Positions 1 through 7,334 of a stretch of 64,000 bases of DNA are shown here, one piece after another. Origin of the DNA: Candidatus Coprenecus stercoravium. GTDB taxonomy: Bacteria > Bacteroidota > Bacteroidia > Bacteroidales > UBA932. The notes below the pieces were generated by a model. It made no database searches and was not told the DNA's origin. It saw nothing but the letters and a program-made list of their open reading frames with translations. The position numbers were made by a program, and so were the translations under genes. Within the stretch, counting starts at the first letter, position 1; every line of letters begins with the position of its first letter. The DNA is taken from assembly GCA_019116865.1 (NCBI GenBank), contig DXAW01000028.1, forward strand, positions 1 through 64,000, read 5' to 3'.

Positions 1-522
1 GAAAGAGAAGAAGCCCAGCGGCTCATAGCCGGCACCGGTAAGCGTATCCTGTATGATAAGGTTCGGAGGTGTACCGATAAGGGTCATCATTCCGCCCATG
101 CTGCTGGCAAAAGCGAGAGGCATCAGAAGACGGCCGGAGCTGACTCCTGCATTGGCAGCCAGACTCACCACTATCGGCAACATAAGGGCCACCGTACCCG
201 TATTGCTGACAAAGGCTCCTATAGCCGAGGTCACCAGCATCACCAGCAGGAAAAGTCTCAGCTCGCTTTTCCCCGCCAGCTTAAGTATCCTGGCGCTTAT
301 CATCTTGGCCAGCCCTGTCTGGAATATGGCCCCGCCCACAATAAACAGACCGGCCATCATAATCACCACCGAGTTGGAAAAGCCGGACAGAGCTTCGGCC
401 GGTGTCAGGACATGAAATATCAGCAGTGCTATGAGAGCGCACAGAGCCACTATGTCCGAGCGGACTTTGCCCCATACGAAAAATAATACGGAAAGACCGA
501 GAATAATAAGAGTAACCAGCAT
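1..522 (-). CDS. SLC13/DASS-type anion carrier, N-terminal part (cut by window edge)
   Basis: The reading frame is open from an ATG at 522 down to base 1, so the first 174 residues are seen and the rest lies to the left. Several strongly hydrophobic segments are present. An SNTGT motif (residues 106-110) and a GTPPNLI motif (150-156) match the divalent anion:sodium symporter (DASS/SLC13) superfamily, where SNT and GTPP loops bind sodium and substrate. The substrate (sulfate, dicarboxylate or other anion) cannot be told from this part. It is divergent from kdsB. A TATATTTG box on its own strand (560-553) lies about 30 bases before the start. Family call is firm, substrate unknown. Confidence 0.85.
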   Translation of the reverse strand, partial: MLVTLIILGLSVLFFVWGKVRSDIVALCALIALLIFHVLTPAEALSGFSNSVVIMMAGLFIVGGAIFQTGLAKMISARILKLAGKSELRLFLLVMLVTSAIGAFVSNTGTVALMLPIVVSLAANAGVSSGRLLMPLAFASSMGGMMTLIGTPPNLIIQDTLTGAGYEPLGFFSF

Positions 523-552
523 AGGATGGAGTGTTTCAGGTGTTATAGAACA

Positions 553-560
553 CAAATATA
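553..560 (-). promoter_or_regulatory. Bacteroidota -7 box for the anion carrier
   Basis: On the minus strand this reads TATATTTG, an exact match to the TAnnTTTG -7 consensus of Bacteroidota primary-sigma promoters. It would give a leader of about 25-30 nt. No clear -33 TTG is seen at the usual distance. Confidence 0.5.
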
Positions 561-573
561 GCATTTTTATTTA

Positions 574-581
574 TAATTTTG
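574..581 (+). promoter_or_regulatory. -7 box directly before kdsB
   Basis: TAATTTTG matches TAnnTTTG and ends four bases before the kdsB ATG. If used, transcription would begin at or within a few bases of the start codon, so the message would be leaderless or nearly so. No good -33 element is visible. Confidence 0.45.
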
Positions 582-585
582 CAGC

Positions 586-1332
586 ATGAAAAATCTGAGA
601 ACAATAGCCATGATACCGGCCCGGTACGGTTCCTCCAGATTTCCGGGCAAGATGCTGGCGCCTCTGGGAGGCAAACCGGTAATAGTAAGGACATGCGAGG
701 CCGCAGCCTCAATGGGTATATTCGATGCCGTATATGTGGTCACCGATGACGCGCGTATACGCAAAGCGGTGGAGGATGCAGGCATCCAGTGCATCATGAG
801 CTGCAAAGAGCACGAGACAGGCAGCGACCGCATAGCCGAGGCCGTGGAGAATGTCGACTGCGACATAGTGGTCAACATTCAGGGCGACGAGCCTTTCACC
901 CGCAGGGACACTATAGAAAAAGTACTGGCTCCGTTCTACGGCAAAGACGGAGACCGCATAGACCTGTGTACGCTTAAGGAGCGCATGACAGACTGGAGCG
1001 ACATAGACAATCCCAACAATGTCAAGGTAATAACCGACATCGATGACTTCGCCGTATATTTTTCCAGAAACCCCATACCATATCCGAGGGACAGGCAATC
1101 CGGAGCGGAATACTTCCGTCACATAGGTATCTACGCCTTCAGGAAGGAAGCACTGATGATGTTCTCCAGATGGCCGATGCGCCAGAATGAGGCATCAGAG
1201 AAAATAGAATGCCTGCGCTTTATAGAGTACGGCCGGAAAATAAAAGTCGTCGAGACATCCGGAATGAAAGTGTCAATCGACACCCCGGAAGACCTGGAAA
1301 AGGCGGAGGAGATACTGAAAAGCCGTGGCTGA
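586..1332 (+). CDS. kdsB: 3-deoxy-manno-octulosonate cytidylyltransferase (CMP-KDO synthetase)
   Basis: Activates KDO with CTP to give CMP-KDO for the inner core of lipopolysaccharide; cytoplasmic. At 248 residues it has normal length. The N-terminal nucleotide-binding signature IPARYGSSRFPGK (residues 10-22) is typical, followed by a CTP-binding QGDEPF motif near residue 100 and HIGIYAFR near residue 180. The ATG at 586 sits just after a -7 box and gives the canonical N-terminus. It is a single gene that ends in a hairpin shared with the convergent aminotransferase gene. Confidence 0.95.
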   Translation: MKNLRTIAMIPARYGSSRFPGKMLAPLGGKPVIVRTCEAAASMGIFDAVYVVTDDARIRKAVEDAGIQCIMSCKEHETGSDRIAEAVENVDCDIVVNIQGDEPFTRRDTIEKVLAPFYGKDGDRIDLCTLKERMTDWSDIDNPNNVKVITDIDDFAVYFSRNPIPYPRDRQSGAEYFRHIGIYAFRKEALMMFSRWPMRQNEASEKIECLRFIEYGRKIKVVETSGMKVSIDTPEDLEKAEEILKSRG

Positions 1333-1352
1333 TCGCTCAACCACGGCTTTTA
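1318..1352. terminator. Bidirectional intrinsic terminator between kdsB and the aminotransferase
   Basis: Perfect 11-bp arms (AAAAGCCGTGG at 1318-1328, CCACGGCTTTT at 1341-1351) enclose a 12-base loop. The kdsB stop codon lies at the left-arm/loop boundary. Short T runs follow in both directions, fitting its place between convergent genes. Confidence 0.8.
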
Positions 1353-1373
1353 TCCGTTTGTCCGGCTTCAGGA

Positions 1374-2570
1374 CTATTTCTTGGCGTCCATCAGCTTCTG
1401 AATAGCGTTGGCCAGTCTCTTCACGCCCTCGAGCATATCCTCGTCGCTCACGTATGAGAAGTTCAGACGGAGTGTGTTCTGACCCTTTCCGTCGCAGAAG
1501 AACACCTCTCCGATAACGAAGGCCACGTTCTCCTTGATGGCGATTTCGAAGAGTTCTCTTGCATCCAGTCCCTCCGGCATGGTTACGAGGAGGAACAGAC
1601 CGCCGTCAGGCCTTGTCCAGGTAACACCCTTAGGCATGTACTCGGTGAGATACTTGTGCATGAGGTCTCTCTTATGCCTGTAAAGCTCGATGGTCTTCTG
1701 GAGATTGACATCGTAGTAACCTTTCTCCATATACCTTGCGGCGACCTCCTGGTTGAAAATAGGTGTGCAGAGGTCAGCTGACTGCTTGGCCACGATGAGA
1801 CGGTCGATAATCTCCTTGGGAGCAAGAACCCAACCCAGACGGAAACCGGGCACGAATGTCTTGGAGAATGTTCCGAGGAGAACTACTCTCTCTGGAGCCA
1901 TTGAATACATGGTGGGATAAGACTCACCCTCATAACGAAGCTCCTTGTAAGGGCTGTCCTCGATGATGATCAGATCATACTTGCGGGCTACGTCGATAAT
2001 CTCCTGACGCCTCTTGAGATCCATGGTGACTCCTGTAGGGTTCTGGAAATCAGGGATAGCATAGATGAATTTGGGTTTCTGACCCACTGCGCAGAGAGCC
2101 GATATCACAGCCTCGGCCTCCTCATCATGCTTGATACCTACGGGACGGCCCTGATATGACCATATGGCCTGAAGGGCACCGAGATAAGAAGGCAATCCGC
2201 AGAGAACTGTATCTCCGGGGCTTACGAAAATACGGGAAATCAGGTCAAGAGCCTGCTGAGATGCCGTGGTGATAAGGATGTTCTCGATATCCACCTTAAC
2301 ACCTTCCTTCTCATATTTCTTGGCGATCTGCTTTCTCAGGGCCACACTTCCCTCTGTGGAGCCGTACTGCAGAACCTTTGCAGGCATCTCGTTCATGATC
2401 TCCATCATGATTTCCTTGAGGTTCTCCACAGGGAATGTCACTGCATTGGGGAAACCGCCTCCGAAAGATATAATCTCGGGCTTGTTGGCCACGTTCAGAA
2501 GGTCGCGGATAGCTGACCTTCTCATGCTTTTAGCATTGTCTGATAAAAATTTAGTAAGATCAAGTGCCAT
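1374..2570 (-). CDS. PLP-dependent aminotransferase, class I/II (MocR/2-aminoadipate type)
   Basis: Cytoplasmic fold-type I aminotransferase of 398 residues. Visible PLP residues: N177 in DFQNPTG, D205 and Y208 in EDSPY, the Schiff-base lysine K237 in GTFSKTF, and R244 in PGFRLGW, plus a second arginine in LRLNFSY near the C-terminus for the substrate carboxylate. The GGGFP motif near residue 38 and overall pattern match the LysN/2-aminoadipate and aromatic aminotransferase branch that also forms the C-terminal half of MocR regulators, but there is no DNA-binding domain here. True substrate is unknown. It is transcribed alone from a TAATTTTG box 24 bases upstream. Confidence 0.88.
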   Translation of the reverse strand: MALDLTKFLSDNAKSMRRSAIRDLLNVANKPEIISFGGGFPNAVTFPVENLKEIMMEIMNEMPAKVLQYGSTEGSVALRKQIAKKYEKEGVKVDIENILITTASQQALDLISRIFVSPGDTVLCGLPSYLGALQAIWSYQGRPVGIKHDEEAEAVISALCAVGQKPKFIYAIPDFQNPTGVTMDLKRRQEIIDVARKYDLIIIEDSPYKELRYEGESYPTMYSMAPERVVLLGTFSKTFVPGFRLGWVLAPKEIIDRLIVAKQSADLCTPIFNQEVAARYMEKGYYDVNLQKTIELYRHKRDLMHKYLTEYMPKGVTWTRPDGGLFLLVTMPEGLDARELFEIAIKENVAFVIGEVFFCDGKGQNTLRLNFSYVSDEDMLEGVKRLANAIQKLMDAKK

Positions 2571-2594
2571 AATAATTCAGTATTTATATTTGCA

Positions 2595-2602
2595 CAAAAT
2601 TA
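2595..2602 (-). promoter_or_regulatory. -7 box for the aminotransferase gene
   Basis: Minus-strand TAATTTTG, an exact TAnnTTTG match, 24 bases before the ATG at 2570. Confidence 0.45.
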
Positions 2603-2644
2603 GACAATTTGTAATTAAAAGCAAAGTTAAACTTAAAAAGTTAT

Positions 2645-2652
2645 TAACTTTG
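2645..2652 (+). promoter_or_regulatory. -7 box for the queD-polA unit
   Basis: TAACTTTG, an exact TAnnTTTG match, 35 bases before the ATG at 2688. A second match (TATATTTG, 2585-2592) lies further upstream on the same strand. Confidence 0.4.
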
Positions 2653-2687
2653 AGGGTTCATCTTATTTTTAGAGCTTTCAACAGACT

Positions 2688-3131
2688 ATGCCCACTCTGA
2701 GACTCACCAAGGAATTCCGGTTCGAGGGCGCCCACGCCCTGACAGGATACGACGGCAAATGCCGGCACATACACGGACATTCCTATATATTATATGTTAC
2801 CGTAAAAGGTACGCCGTCCAACCCGGACGGCACTCCCAAGTCAGGAATGCTCATCGATTTCACCGACCTCAAGCGGATAGTCAACGACCATATCATAGAT
2901 GTTTTCGACCACGCTCTGATACTCCGGGACTCGGCGCCTATGGCCGGGGAAATAGCCGGAGCCTACCAGAGAGTAATCACCGTGCCGTTCCAGCCCACAT
3001 GCGAGAATCTCATACAGCACTTCGCCGGCATTATCCGCAAGTCACTTCCGGCCGGTGTCAGCCTGCACTCGCTGCGTCTGCATGAGACGGCCACATCCTA
3101 TGTGGAATGGTTCGAATCCGATAACGAATAA
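2688..3131 (+). CDS. queD: 6-pyruvoyl-tetrahydropterin synthase / 6-carboxytetrahydropterin synthase family
   Basis: Converts dihydroneopterin triphosphate to a 6-substituted tetrahydropterin; in bacteria usually QueD, the second step to queuosine and other 7-deazaguanines. The 147-residue protein keeps the zinc ligands H16 (EGAH) and the two histidines of the CRHIHGH motif (about H28 and H30), with the catalytic cysteine just before them (about C26). HETATSYVEW near the C-terminus holds the pterin-anchoring glutamate. No queC, queE or queF is seen nearby, so a pterin role cannot be excluded. polA starts eight bases downstream, so the two probably share a transcript. Confidence 0.85.
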   Translation: MPTLRLTKEFRFEGAHALTGYDGKCRHIHGHSYILYVTVKGTPSNPDGTPKSGMLIDFTDLKRIVNDHIIDVFDHALILRDSAPMAGEIAGAYQRVITVPFQPTCENLIQHFAGIIRKSLPAGVSLHSLRLHETATSYVEWFESDNE

Positions 3132-3139
3132 TAAGCGAC

Positions 3140-5830
3140 ATGAGCGGCAGACTTTTTATCATAGACGGCCACGCCCTGATGTTCAGGATGTACTACGCAT
3201 TTATCCGCCGTCCAATGGTCAATTCCAAAGGAGTGGACACATCGGTCATCTTCGGCTTTTCGAGATACCTTCTGGACCTGATAGCCCGGGAAAAGCCGTC
3301 GCATCTGGCAGTGGCCTTCGACCCGCCGTGCAAGACATTCCGGCACGAGGCCTATCCGGAATACAAGGCCAACCGCAGCGCCGCTCCGGAAGTCATCAAG
3401 GACTCGCTTGAGCCTCTGACCGCCATAGTCAAGTCCATGGGAATCCCGGTACTAATGGTGCCCGGCTACGAAGCCGACGACATAATAGGCTCCATGGCAA
3501 GAGAATGGAGCGGCAAAGGATATGACGTGTACATGGTCTCCCCCGACAAGGACCTGGGACAGCTCGTCTCAGACCACGTATATCAGGTAAAACCGGGCAA
3601 GAACGGCTCGGACGATGAGATAATGGACCGTCAGGCCCTGTGCGGTAAATTCGGCATAAACAGTCCCACACAGATTATCGACATACTTACTATCTGGGGG
3701 GACGCATCAGACAATGTCCCCGGAGTACGCGGCATCGGTGAGGTAGGCGCAAAGAAACTGGTATCCAGATACGGATCAGTGGACGGGATAATGCAGCATA
3801 TCGGAGAGCTGCCTCCGAAACAGGCAGAAGCCATGCGTGAAGCCTCCGATCATCTGGAGATGAGCCGTTTTCTGGTCACCATCAAGACCGATGTGGATAC
3901 AGGATGCAGCGAGGAGGACCTGAGACTGGACATTTCCGACGCTACCGGAGCTGCGGCACTGTTCAACGAATACGAATGTACGTCACTGCTGCCCCTGCTT
4001 CCGTCCGCCGCAGCTGCCGGAAAAGAGACTGCTGCGACAACGGAACAGTCCCGTCATCATTTCGACATCACTTCCGACCACAGGAAATTCGCATCACTGG
4101 CAGAAGACACCGGCGTCGTGGGCATAGTCCTGCAAAAAACAGATGACGCCGCTCATCCGCACTGCTTCCTTGCCGCAGCAGACACGGTTCTGAGCACGGA
4201 CGACCCGGTTTCCGTCAAAGACATACTCGAATCGGAGAAAACAGTAAAGACCGGATACGGGCTCAAGCAATACATACAGATTCTCCGTACCTCCGGTATC
4301 ACTCTTGGCGGTCCTCTGGCCGACATAGAGCTGATGCACTACCTCATCAATCCCGAGACATCCCACCGGCCGGACATATTGGTGCAGTCATATCTGGGTC
4401 TGGACCTCAACGCCTGCCGCACTGCGGAGAACGGGACGGAGGATGACACAGACGCCCCGGAACCGGATCTGTTCTCGTCACCGGCCGCCCCCGAAACCGG
4501 CGATGAAAGCGCAATAGCCTACCGATGCTCCGCCGACGCATCACTTATGCCTCACCTGCGGTCGGCCATATTGAAGGATTACGCAAAAGACCCGTCCCTG
4601 TCCAGAATCTACGACACGATTGAGATGCCGCTGATACGGGTGCTGGCCGACATGGAGTACTGCGGAGTAAGGATAGACACGGCTATGCTGGCAGCATACG
4701 GCAAGGAACTGGGCAAGGAACTGAGCGCCATAGAGGACCGCATACGGGAAGCCACAGGCGAGCCCGGGCTGAACATATCCTCGCCCGTCCAGCTGGGAGC
4801 CGTGCTTTTCGACAAGCTCAAACTGGACCCGAAAGCCAAAAAGAACAAAAAAGGCAATTACTCCACGGACGAGGAGACCCTTACCGCACTGACCGACAGA
4901 CATCCCGTAATCAAGGACATACTCCGGTTCAGAGCCATCAAGAAGCTGCTATCCACATATATCGAGCCATTCCCGTCTCTGATTGACCCACGGGACGGCA
5001 AAGTACACACGACGTTCAACCAGGCATTGACCGCCACAGGACGCCTTAGCTCCACCCACCCCAACCTGCAGAACATCCCCATTCGCACCGAGATGGGCCG
5101 GGAAATACGCAAGGCCTTCGTTCCTTCCGGACCTGACAATGTCATCATATCGGCAGACTATTCACAGATAGAGCTGCGCCTGATGGCCTCAATCAGCGGA
5201 GACAAGGACATGATAGAAGCATTCCGTCAGGGACGCGACATTCACACAGCCACAGCCGCCAAGGTATTCAAGGTAGATGAGAAAGACGTGACCCAGGAGC
5301 AGAGAAGACGCGCCAAGACCGCAAACTTCGGCATCATATACGGCATATCCGCTTTCGGGCTGTCTCAGCGGCTGGAAATTCCACGCAAGGAGGCCAAGGA
5401 GCTGATAGACGAATACTTCCACCACTACCCCGCCATCGCCGAATATATGGAGCGTACCAAGGAGGAAGCCAGAAGCAACGGCTATGTCTCTACCATATTC
5501 GGAAGAAGGAGGTACATCAAGGACATCAACTCAAGGAACGTCACCGTAAGGGGCTTCGCCGAGCGCAACGCCATCAATGCGCCCATACAGGGCAGCGCCG
5601 CCGACATCATAAAGATGGCCATGAACAATGTGGCGGCAGCACTCAAAAACGGAGGATACAGCACGAGGATGATACTTCAGGTACACGACGAGCTGGTCTT
5701 CGACGCACCCAAATCCGAAGCACAGGAGATAATGGCCCTGGTACGCAGAGAGATGGAGGACGTAGTCAGGCTTTCCGTGCCTTTGACAGTCGAGTGCGGA
5801 TGCGGCTCGTCATGGCTGGAAGCACATTAA
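3140..5830 (+). CDS. polA: DNA polymerase I, apparently lacking active proofreading motifs
   Basis: Repair and Okazaki-fragment polymerase, 896 residues. The N-terminal 5' nuclease (about 1-290) shows the FDPPCKTFRHE and GYEADD motifs. The polymerase domain (about 480-896) has motif A DYSQIELR with catalytic D673, motif B from R722 (RRRAKTANFGIIYG) and motif C QVHDELVFD with D850. The middle region (about 300-470) occupies the place of the 3'-5' exonuclease, but the DxE of exo I is absent (TGVVGIVLQ stands there) and the exo II site reads GYGLKQYIQ with no aspartate. Proofreading is therefore probably lost, as in Taq. The next gene follows after 15 bases. Confidence 0.95.
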   Translation: MSGRLFIIDGHALMFRMYYAFIRRPMVNSKGVDTSVIFGFSRYLLDLIAREKPSHLAVAFDPPCKTFRHEAYPEYKANRSAAPEVIKDSLEPLTAIVKSMGIPVLMVPGYEADDIIGSMAREWSGKGYDVYMVSPDKDLGQLVSDHVYQVKPGKNGSDDEIMDRQALCGKFGINSPTQIIDILTIWGDASDNVPGVRGIGEVGAKKLVSRYGSVDGIMQHIGELPPKQAEAMREASDHLEMSRFLVTIKTDVDTGCSEEDLRLDISDATGAAALFNEYECTSLLPLLPSAAAAGKETAATTEQSRHHFDITSDHRKFASLAEDTGVVGIVLQKTDDAAHPHCFLAAADTVLSTDDPVSVKDILESEKTVKTGYGLKQYIQILRTSGITLGGPLADIELMHYLINPETSHRPDILVQSYLGLDLNACRTAENGTEDDTDAPEPDLFSSPAAPETGDESAIAYRCSADASLMPHLRSAILKDYAKDPSLSRIYDTIEMPLIRVLADMEYCGVRIDTAMLAAYGKELGKELSAIEDRIREATGEPGLNISSPVQLGAVLFDKLKLDPKAKKNKKGNYSTDEETLTALTDRHPVIKDILRFRAIKKLLSTYIEPFPSLIDPRDGKVHTTFNQALTATGRLSSTHPNLQNIPIRTEMGREIRKAFVPSGPDNVIISADYSQIELRLMASISGDKDMIEAFRQGRDIHTATAAKVFKVDEKDVTQEQRRRAKTANFGIIYGISAFGLSQRLEIPRKEAKELIDEYFHHYPAIAEYMERTKEEARSNGYVSTIFGRRRYIKDINSRNVTVRGFAERNAINAPIQGSAADIIKMAMNNVAAALKNGGYSTRMILQVHDELVFDAPKSEAQEIMALVRREMEDVVRLSVPLTVECGCGSSWLEAH

Positions 5831-5845
5831 ACCTAAGCTATTGCA

Positions 5846-6424
5846 ATGAAAGACAACAAAGAACAGACAGCAACATCGGCCGCTGACGAGAATGAGCTGG
5901 CAATCAAGGCGATGACAGGAGACACCATCGCATTCTCCATTCTGGCGTCGAGATATACCGAGCCTCTGCGCAACTATATCCAAGGCATTTGCTCCAACGC
6001 CACAGACGCCGAGGACATCTGCCAGGAATGCCTGCGGAAGACCTACCTCAATATCAGCCAGTACAACCCTGAGTATCAGTTCAAGACATGGATCTTCTCA
6101 ATAGCCAGGAACACCGCCATAGACCATCTCCGGCGCAAGAGCACATTTTCCACCATCAATATAGGCGAGACCGAGGAGCCGTCGGAGGCCGGGCACGAAG
6201 TGGAGGCTTCCCCGGAGGACAACATGATAGACGGACAATCCTACGACATGTTTGTAAACTCCGTATCCTCCCTGCCCGACAAATACAGGACCATTGCCGA
6301 GCTGCGCCTGCTTCACGGTTACGCTTATCAGGAGATCGCCGACGAGCTGTCCATACCCCTCAACACTGTCCGCACCAGAATACGCCGGGCCAAGGCTCTG
6401 CTTGAAAACATGATGAAAAAATGA
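5846..6424 (+). CDS. ECF-type RNA polymerase sigma factor
   Basis: Sigma-70 family factor of 192 residues with only regions 2 and 4. Region 2 (about 25-95) contains NATDAEDICQECL and the WIFSIARNTAIDHLRR segment that melts and binds the -10 element. Region 4 (about 130-190) has LPDKYRTIAELRLLHGYAYQEIADELSIPLNTVRTRIRRAK, a helix-turn-helix for the -35 region. No anti-sigma gene follows: the next gene, rsmG, overlaps by four bases (ATGA). Its regulon and signal cannot be read from the sequence. It lies in a polA-sigma-rsmG unit. Confidence 0.92.
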   Translation: MKDNKEQTATSAADENELAIKAMTGDTIAFSILASRYTEPLRNYIQGICSNATDAEDICQECLRKTYLNISQYNPEYQFKTWIFSIARNTAIDHLRRKSTFSTINIGETEEPSEAGHEVEASPEDNMIDGQSYDMFVNSVSSLPDKYRTIAELRLLHGYAYQEIADELSIPLNTVRTRIRRAKALLENMMKK

Positions 6425-7062
6425 ACGAGGAACTTATATTCAAGTATTTCCCGGAAATGACTCCCCGGCAGAAAGAACAGACTGCGATGCTCGGTCCTCT
6501 CTACCGGGAATGGAATTCGAAAATCAACGTCATCTCACGCAAGGACATGGACAATCTGTATCTCCACCATGTGCTACACTCATTGTCCCTGGTGCGTTTT
6601 ATCCGGGAAAAGGGACTCAGGCCGGAAAGGATTTTCGACGCCGGCTGCGGAGGAGGATTCCCCGGCATTCCCATGGCCATCGCCATGCCGGAGGTCAGGT
6701 TCACCCTCTGCGACTCCATAGCGAAAAAGATAAAAGTCGTGACGGAAGTGTCTTCTGCTCTGGGGCTGGACAATGTCACACCGCTGTGCAGCCGTTCCGA
6801 AGCCGTGCAGGGACAGAAGTTCGACCTGGTGGTATCACGCGCCGTCACGGATCTGGGAAGTTTCATTCCACTGGTCCGTCATCTCTATACAGAAGGCATA
6901 TTGTATCTCAAAGGAGGAGACCTGGAGGCCGAAATCAGGGACGGGCTGAGAAAATCGAAAATCGACCCGGCCCTGGTCAGCGTTCACGGCATATCCGCTT
7001 TTTTTGAGGAAGATTTTTTCGAAAGTAAAAAGATTATTTGCATTTTCAAGCAAAAGCACTAA
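6421..7062 (+). CDS. rsmG: 16S rRNA (guanine-527-N7)-methyltransferase
   Basis: SAM-dependent methylase that makes m7G527 in 16S rRNA. The 213-residue protein has the Rossmann SAM motif FDAGCGGGFPGIPMAI (about residues 73-88), an N-terminal region with SRKDMDNLYLHHVLHSL that is family-specific, and VVSRAVTDLGSF (about 138-149) for the rRNA-facing loop. Loss of this enzyme is known to give low-level streptomycin resistance. The start overlaps the sigma factor stop. The -7 box of the downstream rpmH promoter straddles its stop codon. Confidence 0.95.
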   Translation: MNEELIFKYFPEMTPRQKEQTAMLGPLYREWNSKINVISRKDMDNLYLHHVLHSLSLVRFIREKGLRPERIFDAGCGGGFPGIPMAIAMPEVRFTLCDSIAKKIKVVTEVSSALGLDNVTPLCSRSEAVQGQKFDLVVSRAVTDLGSFIPLVRHLYTEGILYLKGGDLEAEIRDGLRKSKIDPALVSVHGISAFFEEDFFESKKIICIFKQKH

Positions 7063-7067
7063 CTTTG
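7038..7067 (+). promoter_or_regulatory. rpmH promoter inside the end of rsmG
   Basis: A -33 TTG (7038-7040) and a -7 TAACTTTG (7060-7067) are separated by 19 bases, the consensus Bacteroidota arrangement. The -7 box contains the rsmG stop codon. Confidence 0.7.
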
Positions 7068-7102
7068 CGCTCCATTTTACTGACAAATAATAAATAAAGA
7101 AT

Positions 7103-7255
7103 ATGAAACGTACTTTTCAACCGTCTCAGCGCAAGCGTCGCAACAAACATGGCTTCCGTGAGCGTATGTCCACTCCCAACGGACGCCGCGTACTTGCCGC
7201 ACGCCGTCGTCACGGCCGCAAAAAACTGACCGTGTCTTCCGAGGATCTGTTCTAA
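7103..7255 (+). CDS. rpmH: Large ribosomal subunit protein bL34
   Basis: Fifty-residue basic ribosomal protein. The N-terminus [20 protein letters not shown] and the central [20 protein letters not shown] are characteristic of bL34. Its short C-terminal tail VSSEDLF is the Bacteroidota form. It has its own consensus promoter and a strong hairpin terminator, so it is a monocistronic unit. The usual neighbours dnaA and rnpA are not present. Confidence 0.97.
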   Translation: MKRTFQPSQRKRRNKHGFRERMSTPNGRRVLAARRRHGRKKLTVSSEDLF

Positions 7256-7274
7256 ACAGCCTCCTGACAGCGCA

Positions 7275-7318
7275 AAAGCATAGAAAGCCCGACTCTTACC
7301 AGCCGGGCTTTCTGCTTT
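7275..7318. terminator. Terminator between rpmH and a convergent TonB receptor gene
   Basis: Ten-base arms AGAAAGCCCG (7282-7291) and CGGGCTTTCT (7304-7313), extended by AAAGC/GCTTT after a small interruption. It lies between converging genes and probably works both ways. Confidence 0.8.
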
Positions 7319-7334
7319 GATGGAAAGAACAGAA

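Noticed and set aside
5846-6424. Anti-sigma partner for the ECF sigma factor
   Set aside because: The overlapping downstream gene is rsmG and the upstream gene is polA; no membrane anti-sigma protein is present.
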